This document shows, piece by piece, positions 11,993 to 22,731 of a stretch of DNA of 64,000 nucleotides; the first letter of the stretch is position 1, and each line of letters starts with the position of its first letter. The notes beneath the pieces are model-generated. The model made no database searches and was not told the origin of the DNA. It saw only the letters and a list, made by a program, of their open reading frames with translations. Origin of the DNA: Pholiota molesta (Eukaryota > Basidiomycota > Agaricomycetes > Agaricales > Strophariaceae); contig JACGCK010000015.1 in NCBI GenBank assembly GCA_014925825.1, forward strand, positions 186,001 through 250,000. The letters are read 5' to 3'. The position numbers and the translations under genes are program-made.

Positions 11993-12898
11993 TCACTCCC
12001 TCAGCGACCTCAGCCTCGCTCTGATGCCAAACCGCCTTCCCATGTCCAACATGTCCTTTATATTCTTCTTGGGTGAGATCTTCTTCAGGAGAGTCCGCCC
12101 CTTCGTAGGACCGGTAGCAGGGGGATGGGCGGCTTCTCCATCATCGGACTTGGCCGACCCAGACGCCTGAGGGCTCTTTGCGGGACCCTTCTCCGCCACG
12201 GAATCGCCACTGGGACCTGCTTTCTCTTCCGACTGCAAAGGCTGAGAAGCGGAACGGCTGGTGGCGCTGCTCTGCGGGCCTGTGGGTGCCCCGTTGACAT
12301 CGAGAGCAGATTCCGCGGAGTATTGGGATTCGGATGTGTCGGGTTCATGGACCTCCTTGATGGCGAAAGGCAGACTTTCGCCTCGGATGTAGGCCGGCTG
12401 GAGATATCGACGCGCTATTTGTTTAGGACCCTTCGACTCTGGCGCCTCGAGCTTTGGCCTCGTTTCCGTCTGGCTGGAAGAAGAGCATCGTTCAATTAAA
12501 GCGGGCCCGTCGGAATCCGAGTCGGCTGCATATTCGGATGGTGGCGAAGGTGGTAGAGGTATTTTGGATGGTGAGGTAGATTTGAGTGAATTATCGGATT
12601 TAAATCCTTCGCGACACGCTCTAGTGGGTAAGACAATGCGATCCGAGGACACAGTGAGCGGTGGAGGGGCTTTCACCTCGTAGAGCTTGTCGAAAGTTTC
12701 CCTCGATGTTGGGACCTGCAACAATGCAGGAGATGTGGAGAATCCAGTTTGAGGTGCGGATTCAGCCCATGTGTGGGGTGGTTTCACTTGGCTTGATTTC
12801 ATTGCGTCCGGGACCGTTGTAATCGTGTTCTGGCTAGGACCTGGTGCTGAGCTCGGCGCCAACCATATCGATCCTGGCATTGAAGACGAGGATTCCAT
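11993..12898 (-). CDS. Hypothetical Pro/Ser-rich protein with basic C-terminal tail
   Basis: A single open frame. I take the ATG at 12898 (MESSSSMPGSIWL) rather than the earlier in-frame ATG at 12979, because the region before it is composition-poor and lacks support. The 301-residue protein is dominated by Pro, Ser, Glu and Thr and is almost certainly disordered (for example LPPSPPSEYAADSDSDGPAL). It ends in a compact Lys/Arg-rich segment: TLLKKISPKKNIKDMLDMG followed by RRFGIRARLRSLRE. That tail looks like the only part under sequence constraint and could be a helix or nuclear-localisation signal; this is inference. I do not recognise a family. Confidence 0.6.
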   Translation of the reverse strand: MESSSSMPGSIWLAPSSAPGPSQNTITTVPDAMKSSQVKPPHTWAESAPQTGFSTSPALLQVPTSRETFDKLYEVKAPPPLTVSSDRIVLPTRACREGFKSDNSLKSTSPSKIPLPPSPPSEYAADSDSDGPALIERCSSSSQTETRPKLEAPESKGPKQIARRYLQPAYIRGESLPFAIKEVHEPDTSESQYSAESALDVNGAPTGPQSSATSRSASQPLQSEEKAGPSGDSVAEKGPAKSPQASGSAKSDDGEAAHPPATGPTKGRTLLKKISPKKNIKDMLDMGRRFGIRARLRSLRE

Positions 12899-12979
12899 GG
12901 TGGAAGTCAAGGAGTAGGAATATCTAAGACTTATTCCGCTAGCAAAGACCTCGGTTTTCATTTTATGTCGTACGAACAT

Positions 12980-13821
12980 GGAAAGGAGATATATGTTCCA
13001 CGGAGCTTGCGCGGAGCGACGACGGAGCGAAACAGCTCACCCAATTGTCGGCAAATAAGGAAGGTGAGAGATGTTTGATCTCTAGATCCCGACAAAATCA
13101 AGTATGTAGGTTTGTATTTTCTATGGACACAGTTTATGATTTGAAGATGCACGTTGCAATTCGATTCATATTGTTGGACGTGGAAGTATCCGGTGGCTCA
13201 TGTAGGCAGCCCTGACACTTGGCCAGCCAGCTAGCGGACGGGCGAGAAATTAAGCGACCTGAATATTAAGGGAAATTCAGCATAGAACTGAACAACAATA
13301 GACTCATGGAAGGTTTTACCGGTGCTGGTTATACAGAAACCACGGCAAAGGCCACGAACAACGATGAGTCTAAGGCAAAGGTCTGCGGCTGTGCCCGATC
13401 AATCGATCAAATCTGGCCATAAAAGGAATTGATGGGCTTGCCGAAGTTGCCGTGACGGCATACTGTTTAGTCCATAATTCCAAGGGGGTGCCACGATCAG
13501 AATTGTCCATATCGGGATGGTTGGTTGGTTCAACCCAGCTGGCTGGAAAAAAAAAATCTTGGGTAGTTTTTTTCCCTTCTTTTTTGGTCATATTTTGGCC
13601 ACTAATAGAATTTTATATCATTAAATACACCTACTACAAGGTTATTGGCAGCTGGAAAAGCATGCAAACTTCTATATTATAATTAAACTTCTATCTAATC
13701 ATATTGTGGTAATAGTAGGCACCTAATGGTCATTATAACCTAGATAATCTTTAATAACATGGTGATTGAGGTTGGATTGAGGACAGAAATTTGAGTCTTG
13801 TATGCCAAGTTTCAAAGCTTA
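12980..13821. other. AT-rich intergenic stretch left of the KDZ element
   Basis: No gene recognised. From about 13540 the sequence becomes very AT-rich and has A- and T-runs, unlike the coding neighbours. I looked here for the missing 5' end of the F-box-like gene found on the other side of the transposon and did not find one. Confidence 0.5.
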
Positions 13822-14000
13822 GCCACTGCAAATAATTGGTCCAGAAATTATTCTAGACTCTTTATCTGGACTGGAAGCTGGACTTTGGGTGCTTCCGAAA
13901 ATTCCTTCTGAAGTCCAGTTTTTTCTCTCGAGTCTACTTTTCTGTCACACGTGCATTCTTCCCAGCACGTGTCATCAACAATCCAAGTCCAGATTAAATA
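13822..14000 (+). repeat. Left terminal inverted repeat and subterminal repeats of the KDZ element
   Basis: Outer inverted repeat from 13822, then repeated TCTGGACT, GCTGGACTTT, AAGTCCAG and AAGTCCAGATTA words. Two CACGTG cores lie at 13949-13976. It mirrors the right end at 20750-20940. Confidence 0.8.
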
Positions 14001-14514
14001 AATTTAGATTAGATTAGATAAGAAACTATCTGATGGGCGGGCCACGTCGGTGTTGCTGCGTTGGACCCGTGTAACTTCTCCTGCCACCACCACCGCCGTC
14101 CACCACCGTCCACCACCATCCACCACCGTCCACACGTTGTTCTCTCCTCCCAGGTCCTGTGAACACCTGGCAGAGTCATCACCAAGAAAGCTGCACCCAC
14201 AATCTACTCTTACAGGAGGAACGATGTACCATAGGGAAGACCCAGGAGTGGGAGATCCACAAGGTGTGTGGCACACTCACCCCGCCTCTCAACTCTCTTT
14301 CACAGCACTGTTACAGAAGTCAAGGCTCAAGCATGCAGGAAGAGGTGGCATAGGCCAATAAGGCCGCGTCATGGGCCTTGCTTGAGCGCTGGTGGAACAA
14401 GCCACTTGGCCACCAGCTCAACGTATAACATACGGTCCTCACCATGTAGTAGCCACCTTAATACATCGTCTTTCCATCCCCCATCTTACCCGCTACGTGT
14501 CTTGCCAATTCTTC

Positions 14515-16385
14515 ATGTCCTGTCCCCATCCCGGCTGTCCCCATCCTGTCGTCCTTCGGACGTGTCGTGGCGCAAAGCTCTCGTACAACAAAGGTTTACA
14601 GTACGAAGCCTGCACTGGTCCAGGCGATAATGGTCATTTTATTACCTGGCGACATGATCTCCCCCGACTAGAGGTTCTCCCATTCAGTTCATTCCAGCAG
14701 GCACTTACATTCCCCCTCACTCCGCAACATGCCCATCCTCCTTCTTCTCCAGCTAGGCGAACCAACTCGTCCCCATTCACTTCCACAGGTCAACCAGAAC
14801 CTGACCCCGAGTGGCTTCGCGAATCTACAGACATAGCCCCGGCCTCTCACAACAACGAATCTCTCCCCTCCGAGTCCAGCACAGTTGCACCGTCGGAAGC
14901 AGACAGCACCATCAATCCCACCAATCTCGGTAGACAGGCCCATACTCGTGCTGCAGTCAATGCAAAGGGCAAAGTCATTATTGCTTGCAACGGACCGACA
15001 TGTCAAGCGCGCCCTTCTGGTGCCCCAGGCACTCGCTACACGACTAACTGCACTCATTTGTTCTGCAAGAAATGTTGTACTCAATTTCAGCGCGACGGCG
15101 CAAGTACCTGTGCTCTACAGTCGCATAGTATACCCAGGATGTTTTCAGCAATGACTCCTGCCACCTCCCAAGTCCCAACTGCCGATCCCACTGTTCCCAG
15201 TCTTCGTGCACCAGACAACAGTGCTGTAATCCCACCTGCCACTCCGTCACACAACCAGAACCGTCCTTTACGGAAAGAACACTACGATCGGCGTGAACAA
15301 GCTGAAATCCAACAACAGATTCTGATTAACAGACGTACGGAGGCCAAAGCAGCCGAAGCATTATCGAATCTAACTGTCAGCATCTTGTTTTGGAAGGTGA
15401 GTAATTCATCTCGCTTCTTTTTCTCAATTTGCTGATTCAACAGAACTTACTCCGACAGAACGCGGGATGTAAACCTGCGGTTATCCAGGTTCCATGTCAT
15501 ACATTCCCCCACTTCTCTCTCTCCAAATGCAGCACAGCTGTTCAGCGAATCTTAGGGATTAACGAAGACCCCGATCAGCTCCTCGAAACATTTGACATTG
15601 AGCAGGCGGCGTGGGTTTTACAAGATCACTCTGTGTCGCGTACACTTTCGGAGCGCATTTCAGCTCCAAAAGTATTGTATCGCCTTCCTGAATCTCTGGA
15701 GGGACCATCCTGGGATGACTGTCAGAATATGCAGGAGGAGGTTGACCGCCTTGTCGAGATGTTACACCCACGGAAGCGTCGCATTAGGTCGGAATCGTTT
15801 GATTCAACTTCAGCACCCACTAAGCGCCCCAAAACGGCGGTATCAGTGCGTACAATCGTGAAGACCGAATCTTCCGATGTTGTCGATATTTCATCCGATT
15901 CAGAATCATCTAATCACCCCTTGACATCCCCGAGCCCTCCCAGTCGTGTTTTTGCCCGCCCTCCAATGGTTCCTGCACAAGTCAAGCCCGAGCGCAAAAA
16001 AGAAGACATCAAACATCTTGCGAGTGCTGCAAGTTCAGGTCATGCCAACTGGCCGCTCAAATACGTCACAGCGATGGCCGATGGATTCAACAAGATGTCA
16101 ACCATGAAAGGCTCACTTCCTTGTCGCTTCGAAGCTTCGTTCAATGCCAACTTCCCCAAACAAACCTATAACGACAACTTTCAAGCATGGAATGCTGCTT
16201 CAAGGGAGGTGAAGGAGAGGTATGTTCAAGCAGGCTACTCCGATGCTGGGTTGTGGAAGAACTTCCGGAAAGAAGTACAGGCCAGCTTTCCTGATGGCAA
16301 GATTCCCGGGAAGCGTCAGAAGAAGAAAGGTATTATGGTCAAGAAGGAGCCTGACAGCTCCAACGTCATTGAATTGTCTGATTAA
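14515..16385 (+). CDS. GRF-like zinc-finger protein carried inside the KDZ element
   Basis: Two exons, 14515-15396 and 15444-16385, joined in phase by a 47-nt intron, give 607 residues. The start is the ATG at 14515 (MSCPHPGCPHPVVLRT); an in-frame ATG at 14392 precedes it but the zinc finger starts at the later one. The N-terminus has a GRF-type pattern: CPHPGC, then YEAC, then GHFITWRHDLP. At about residues 160-205 there is a second cysteine cluster (IACNGPTC ... NCTHLFCKKCC ... TC). A Glu/Gln-rich helix follows, then a Ser-rich linker with basic PRKRRIRSESF, and a conserved-looking C-terminal block (WPLKYVTAMADGFNKM ... WKNFRKEVQASFPDGK). Function unknown; DNA or RNA binding in transposition or element control is inference. 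Confidence 0.75.
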
Positions 16386-18419
16386 TGTTTTATATAGTAT
16401 ATTTGTTTGAGTAGTACATACGATATGAATACTACTTTGTTCAACTTGCCTCAACCCGTGCCTGACCATTGATACTCGTCCACGGGAATATGAGCGCCGT
16501 GCGCCGCGGTGTGTCGAGCCTCCATTGATGTGACGCACGGCTTCCAGGCTCTTCATCCACCACCATCACGAGGGAACATGGACATGAACCGAATGCAACG
16601 CGCCATCTACGACATGTAGGGGGACACTAGGGACAGACGCACGAGAGCGTTCGATGGCGACGGCAGCCAAGGGCCCCCCAGTGTGATTTGTTTCTTCTTT
16701 TTTTTATACCTCTCAGGCTTTGCTGACGTTTCCCACTGTAGAAGCCCTTGAAAAAAGAGAATGATGGCCGCCAACGATTGATGACGATGAAGATGATGAC
16801 GAACGCTAACGGACGGAGGGAACAAGCCTCGCAGTCGATGGTCGACAAGGACGCAGAGAACGAAGCAGTGAGTTTGACCTTCTACAAGCGACTTGAGCTC
16901 ACGCCTGGGCTCGTCATTTGTTATCATTCCCTTTTTAATATACTGACTTGATCTTTATTTTGCAACTATCTGGGAACACATTCATCCTGAGCACCCGCAC
17001 CACCACCCTTCCCTCATCCAGCCGCCGGATAATTGCCAAACGTCGATGACGGCGCTGCGGGATCGGGGTTTCCTTCGCCCACCTGCTGAAGAATTGCCAT
17101 CGCCCATAGTAACGCCTGCCCCATTGCCGGTTCAAGCCCTGTCCGGGTTGACCAGGTGGTCTCCAAACGTCGACGACGGCGCCGCGGGATCAGGGCCGCC
17201 AGTGTTGATCGGAGGAACAGCATCATTGCCTTGCTGCTGCTGTCCAACATCGATGCCCACATCACGTCAACATCACCATCCAGTGTGCCCCCAAGCGCCT
17301 GAGCATCCGCATCCACCATCTCCGCCCCGACCATGTCCGCAAAATCGAAATCTACGTATGTCGCTCTCAACGGTCGCGTCGCTCAACCAGCGTCATCATC
17401 CTCGGTCCGTTGTCTCGCTTCTCCCTCATCTTTCTCTCTGACCCACTCCACAGCTGGCGAGATCCTCAGGCAGTCGGCATTGACGACGATGATGCCGGAA
17501 TCCTGCTGCTGCTACACCCGCCATCTGCCCACGCCGTTGACTACAACAATTCCAGGCGCTAGGGACGGGGCACAGGGCCTTGCCAACCACCACGATGTTG
17601 ATTCAGCGACCCCATCGCCATGCAGAGTCCGAGGCCCTGCGAAGTACCCCGGCCGACGACGACAAGTCCCGTTCTACGACCAGGCTCGGTATTCGGCACC
17701 GCGGGAGGGATGGAGTGGGACGTGCGAGGCAGCAGTGGGTGCAAAATGACGCCAGGTACGCCTGAGCCCATTGCATTGGTGCGCAGGCACACCCAACCAT
17801 TCCCATTCTTTTCGACGCCCACAACGCCTCATCGGCTGACGACGAACTCGCCCTGCCTCGTAGCTCCTTCCTCGCCATCTCTCGTTACGAGCCGGCAGCG
17901 AACACGAGGTACGTTTGAGCTCATTGCGACGGTGCATGCAAAGCTAACACGGTTAGCATTTTCACAGCGGCATGACTGGCTTGTCTGCTACTACCTCTGG
18001 ATAACAGTGCCTCTGCCCTTTCCTGCCCTTTGGACGCTCGCGACGCCTCATCGACCACCGACGTCATTCGTCTTGGACGGCTGCATGCCTTGGGAGATCG
18101 CGTCACTGGCTAGTGGCAGTCGGTTAGAGTGCTTGGGGCGGCAGGGCACTGCAAGACGATGGCGATCGGGACCCGGGTGCGGATGGTCTGCAAGGAGGGA
18201 AAGCTAGTAGCAGAGGGCAGGACGGACGCCGCCCCACGGGCGCAAAGCCCAGATCTCCAACGTCACCACTGCAAAGGTCCGTAAAATCGACTTCGAACTC
18301 CTCTTCTAGGTAACAAGTCTCGGCGCTGCGCTGCGTGCAGAAGTCGGACAAGTTACAACAACTGTATCACATGCGCTCGCTGTTAATATCTGTAAAATGA
18401 TAATATTATTACTACTGTT
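16386..18419. other. About 2 kb of unexplained sequence between the two KDZ genes
   Basis: This stretch lies inside the transposon between the convergent 3' ends. It is GC-rich, and short open frames occur in all frames (for example 17370-17014 on the minus strand, an acidic stretch). No chain of exons reads as a recognisable protein. Similar phrases recur: GTACGCCTGAGCCCATTGC at 17756 and GTACGTTTGAGCTCATTGC at 17911, each looking like an intron donor or a degenerate repeat about 155 bp apart. It could be a decayed third gene or captured host DNA. Confidence 0.4.
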
Positions 18420-20548
18420 CTAAGTGTCTGCTACAGTGTTGCAAAATAGTGGTACATAGTATGTGGGATGTCCTGCCCTGTTGAGCCGTCGAAGGACGAT
18501 TTCATTTCGACGTTTGATCATCTCGTCGAGGAAGAAATCATACCGGTGAGGAAGCATGTCACGAACAATGGCTAAATACCCACCCAGCCAGGCATTCACT
18601 TGTTCGGCTGCAGATGAATTGAAGACCCACTTTCCGTCCTTATCAGCTAATTCTGTCCATTTCGCAGGATTACAGTGCCTTTGGCAAAAGTCATCCTTGA
18701 CACTATGCTTGGACTTGAAATGGAATACGTCAACTGGCAGGATGACATCTTTGAAGTATTCATCTTTTTGAGCATGAAGGTGAGCTTGAAGGTGACAATT
18801 ATTGTCATAGAAAATGACATCAGGAAGATCATCAGCGCATGGGTATACAGATTTGAGAAAATCCTGGAGAGAACAGATGAGTGAGCTGTTCGTCTTGATA
18901 AGATAGGGGACACACCTTGACACCAGAGATTGCTTCGGCTCCAAACATTGTTCCCCGTGCTAATATGATTCCACAACAGCTGACGATGAGCTGTTCATTG
19001 TGAGTGCGTCGCCGAGCAAACCGTGCTTTCGGGGCTTTGTTTCCCGCGTCCGATTTGCGTGTTGCTGAATCTTGCGTATTATCTTCGTTGGTTCCATCCT
19101 CAATTTCTGGTATATTGTTGTCCGATGAGGAAATCGAATCAGGAAGCTGGGTGGTGCTAAACTGAGTGTTGAGGCGTTTTCGAAGCTGAAAGAAGGCTTT
19201 CCCATGTTCTTTGCGCCTGTCCTCCATAGCCCGGTGCGCAGGTATTGCACATGTCTGAAATCCCACATCTGCTTTTCCAGTACACTCTGTCACGACGCAA
19301 ATTGCCTTTAGGTCTTGGTGATCAATACAAAAGTGGTCCCGGTTGGTGGGAAGGGGTTTCGTACAGTTGTGGACTTTACAACATGGTCGCCCGATTGAAA
19401 GGCCATCAGTAACAGTGGCTCGGAGAGATCCTTGGTGAATGAACATCATCAACTCGCTGAACGGCCGGATCGATAAGATAGGGTCATTACTCACTCAAGC
19501 CCTTGTAACCAGAACCCTCTATAAATTTCTCGCATTTCTCACATGCATGCATCTTCTCTTGTTGACCGACTAAGATCATCTTCTTATTCCGGAGGTCCAT
19601 TGGACATTTGAGCCGAGTGTCGTTATCACCAATATCAGGAAGAACAAGTGGATTTCCTGTCTCTGAGCAGTCACGTAGTAAGCCGTTCATGACGAACGCC
19701 CGATAGACTTGTTCCGAGTTGATTGAGAGTGAATTGGTGGAGTCATGACGATCAATTGAAGCGTTCAAGATGTTTGCACAATTCTGCGATGACACCCAAC
19801 CAAAGAGCATAAGACTCGTAAACAGCTCACATAGCTCTGTCTCAATGTATGCATGGTCCTCAATTTGTATCGCTCGTGGCAAATATGAGTCGTAGAAGTG
19901 ACGGATTCCATTCTGGCTATAGTAATTATGGTAATATCGAATCTTGCAATCTTATCATTGAATTAGCGAATCACAATTACGATGTCGCTGTGAAGATACT
20001 GAGGACGCACCTTGACACTTGAATGATGATGAATATCCCTCCCTTGCATTTAAGCCACTCCCCGTCGCAGTATAGTATCTAATGGGAATGCGTGAAAGGG
20101 ACTTTAAGTCACCATCACACTCCCGACATCTATCAACAGGAGGATAGAACATAGCAGAAGCTGACGAGATTGTGAGAGTATGTCTAAATTACAATGAAAC
20201 GTACACACCAAGATGCTCATTCCTCTGCACTGCTTTAGTACCCATACGATCAACTTGCTGCATCTCTTGCTCAGTGAGATTTGTTTGATTACACGTCCAG
20301 ATTATGTCCTTGAGACTTCTCCAAAGTGATTGAGTAAGAGCACTCTCGAGTGACAGGACTGATGTCAAGAAGGCTTCCAAATAGGCAGGAAGCTTATACG
20401 GCGGCTGGTTGGAATCTAGTGGAGTATGGAGCTTGATCTCTTGCTTGAAATAGACACAGAGACGTAGGAAGAGATCAACATCGTAGAAGCTGCACGATTG
20501 TAAGGCTATCTTCTCTAGGGAGTTGAACAGCGTGTTGAGTGATAGCAT
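18420..20548 (-). CDS. KDZ transposase with N-terminal cysteine clusters
   Basis: The start is the ATG at 20548 (MLSLNTLFNSLEKIALQS). About five exons follow, ending with TAG at 18422-18420. Order: a helical N-terminal region; a CxC-type cysteine cluster (YPPVDRCRECDGDL, 20150-19960); a central region ending HACEKCEKF; a second cysteine/histidine cluster VTDGLSIGRPCCKVHNC ... FCIDHQDLKAICVVTEC; then the catalytic RNase H-like part with PDVIFYDNNCHLQAHL, DVFHFKSKHSVKDDFCQRHC and FNSSAAEQVNAWLGGYLAIV ... FFLDEMIKRRNEIVLRR. These are hallmarks of fungal KDZ transposases. The introns I checked (18900s and 19490s) splice in frame and I found no stop, so the gene may be active. Confidence 0.88.
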
Positions 20549-20749
20549 TGCAAGGGAGTGAGGTGGAGGTTGAAAGAGCCAAGAAAGAGCGGGGCAGCAG
20601 ACGGCAGCGGCATTCAAGTGGCACAATTAGTGATGGAGCATTCGGGTGGCACAGTCAAGACCGACAAATGCCCGAGTGGCACCAAGCACAGGCCACTGAC
20701 ATCCCAATGGCCACCCGCCACCCGGTCAGTGGCACACAGTTTCAAAGAT

Positions 20750-20940
20750 CTGGACTAGCGATACAATAAAATCTGGACTACACGTACGTCGCGTTGGTCA
20801 CGCGAGAGGCACGTGGAATGTAAAAAGAAAACCTAGACTACGAATAAAAAGCTAGACTTGCTGTGGAAAACTTTAAAGTCCAGTTTTTGGTCTACATTAC
20901 AGAGTCTAGATTAAAATCTGGACCAATTATTTCTAGTGGC
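20750..20940 (-). repeat. Right terminal inverted repeat and subterminal repeats of the KDZ element
   Basis: Contains at least six CTGGACT, CTAGACT or AGTCCAG words followed by the outer inverted repeat ending AGTGGC at 20940. It is the reverse-complement counterpart of the left end at 13822-14000. A single CACGTG lies at 20811. Confidence 0.8.
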
Positions 20941-22436
20941 GAAGCTCTCTTGTGTTCGATAGCTCCTACCCCCCACTTTGTCCTTCTTCTCTCCTGCGGC
21001 TCGCCTGTGTGTGTCGGGAGTGGCAGACCCTGGTTTTTTCCAATCCTCTTTTCTGGAGGACGATCTCACTCTCATATTCAGAAGAAAGCTGGAGTTCGGA
21101 GTATAACCTCCATGCAGAAGAGTGGTTGAAGCGGTCATGCAATGTGCCACTAACACTTTCTCTGAGGTATAACCGAGTTCAACCCAACAATCGACTGTGT
21201 TCATTTGGTTCTGTCAATCACTCGAGCTTGAACCTCGTTGCCCAAAATTGGTGTCGGTGGCAAGACCTCGACCTAGATCTCCCCTTGCATCAGTTTAACC
21301 GCTTCCTCTCTTATTTGTCTGGCCCAAAAAATTCCGCTATATTATTGCGTTCCCTTTGCATCCAAGTTCATCGATTCTGCCCACAAGACCTGCTGCCTTC
21401 AGCTTGGATGTTATCAGTTCATTCAGCTCGTAAACTCCTTCCAAGCCACCTTACGCTCCTTCTCGATTCAACACCCCCAATTAAAATTGATCGTTCCCTG
21501 CTAGAGCTATTCATGTCAAATAGGCTTCGGAGGATCAGCATCGGGCCCATTACAGCCAGATCTCTCTTTGATGTTATTGCGTCGTCGGAGAGCTTGGAGG
21601 TAGCAGATATTGAAATCAACCCCGAGCTTCAAAACGGTGTTGTCACCCCTCACTATTTTCCTCCGACTCCAACACGTACAGCGCTCAGGCTCCAAGAACT
21701 TAGTATCGTCGAATCGGATACAAGTTTCGATATAGACATCAGCAATGATCGACTCCTGGAACGGTTGTTGAAGGCATTTACTCTGCCATCTCTCAACATC
21801 TTGGAATATGAAGGGCCGATATCCTTTACGAGTATCATAAATGTCTCAGAGATCGACGAGTTTATCACCCGCTCTAGATGTTCCCTTGTTATCTTGATGC
21901 TACTAAGGATCGCCATCCGCGGAGGCGAAGTGACGCCCATCTTGAAGAATATGCCCCACTTGCGCAAGCTGGGCCTGGACACCAATTATGACAGCGACCC
22001 AGACGACAGTGGGGAGGGCCGAGAGGCTGTCCTAACTGATGACTTCTTCAACGGTTTGTGGGCAGAGCCGCCGCTTTTACCATACCTCGTTCACTTCTCT
22101 TATGAAGGTCCTCTCACCTTTTCGTGGGAGAGTGTGATTGGAGTCTTCGACAATGCCCTGGCTCACACTGACATACCCTATCGTACTATTCTGGAGTACC
22201 TCAAAATCGACATTCAAGGACCTTTGCCAGATTATCCACCATACAGGCTACTTGACATACTGGACGATTTGCGGTCGAAAGGAAGTCGCCAAAGCGAGGT
22301 CAATATTCGGCATGAAGATATGGACATCATGTTTCCTCGCAACCAAGAAATGCACAAATATTATCGCATGAATCGGCTTGAATTGACGAGCAGGGGACGC
22401 CCATCTACTTTGTGGGGCCCCACGAAGTGGGAGTGA
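20937..22436 (+). pseudogene. F-box-like leucine-rich protein, 5' end cut at the KDZ border
   Basis: The open frame emerges from the transposon's terminal repeat (in-frame TAG at 20934-20936) and at once reads the second half of an F-box: LLRLACVCREWQTLVFSNPLFWRTISL. The first half, normally an LPxELLxxIF helix, is missing. No in-frame ATG occurs before about 21409. The remaining roughly 490 residues have leucine-rich segments (NSAILLRSLCIQVHRF, LPSLNILEYEGPISF, ILKNMPHLRKLGLDTNYDSD) typical of agaricomycete F-box proteins, with the stop at 22434-22436. The coding frame is otherwise clean, so truncation may be recent. Use of an upstream exon beyond the transposon is unlikely, since none is visible on the left flank. 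Confidence 0.7.
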
Positions 22437-22731
22437 AACTTCGCGGGATCTTCTTCGAAAATATTTACTGCCCTAGGTGAATTATCTCAGACCAGTAATT
22501 TGACCTCTTATGTCTATACATTAAATTGTAACTATTACCCTCAAATTTCAAACTCGATGCTAGCATCACCTCCGAAATTGCGTTACAGGCAGAAATTAGC
22601 TAGTTGTGTTTAGCCCTGCAGCACAATGCCCCGGAGACGGCCGGACTCCGCTTGGACTCCGCTGTAGATAAATGGTTGCCACCGAAAGCCAGCTTGAACC
22701 ACGACGTTGAAGACGTGCTTCTACCCTCCCG

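Larger units (their letters stand above)
13822..20940. mobile_element. KDZ-family DNA transposon, about 7.1 kb, apparently full length
   Basis: The ends are imperfect terminal inverted repeats. Left (13822) GCCACTGCAAATAATTGG and right, reverse-complemented from 20940, GCCACTAGAAATAATTGG; both continue TCCAGA...TCTAGACTC. About the first 42 bp align well. Inside, short CTGGACT/AGTCCAG words recur many times at both ends (13870-14000 and 20750-20925), as expected for subterminal transposase-binding sites. The flanks AAAGCTTA (13814-13821) and GAAGCTCT (20941-20948) share AAGCT and could be a decayed 8-bp target duplication. Two convergent genes lie inside: a GRF-like zinc-finger protein (+) and a KDZ transposase (-). 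KDZ (Kyakuja-Dileera-Zisupton) elements are known from basidiomycetes. Confidence 0.85.

Noticed and set aside
13822..20940. Reading the 7.1-kb element as an LTR retrotransposon
   Set aside because: The ends are inverted, not direct, repeats, and there is no reverse transcriptase or integrase; the transposase has KDZ motifs.
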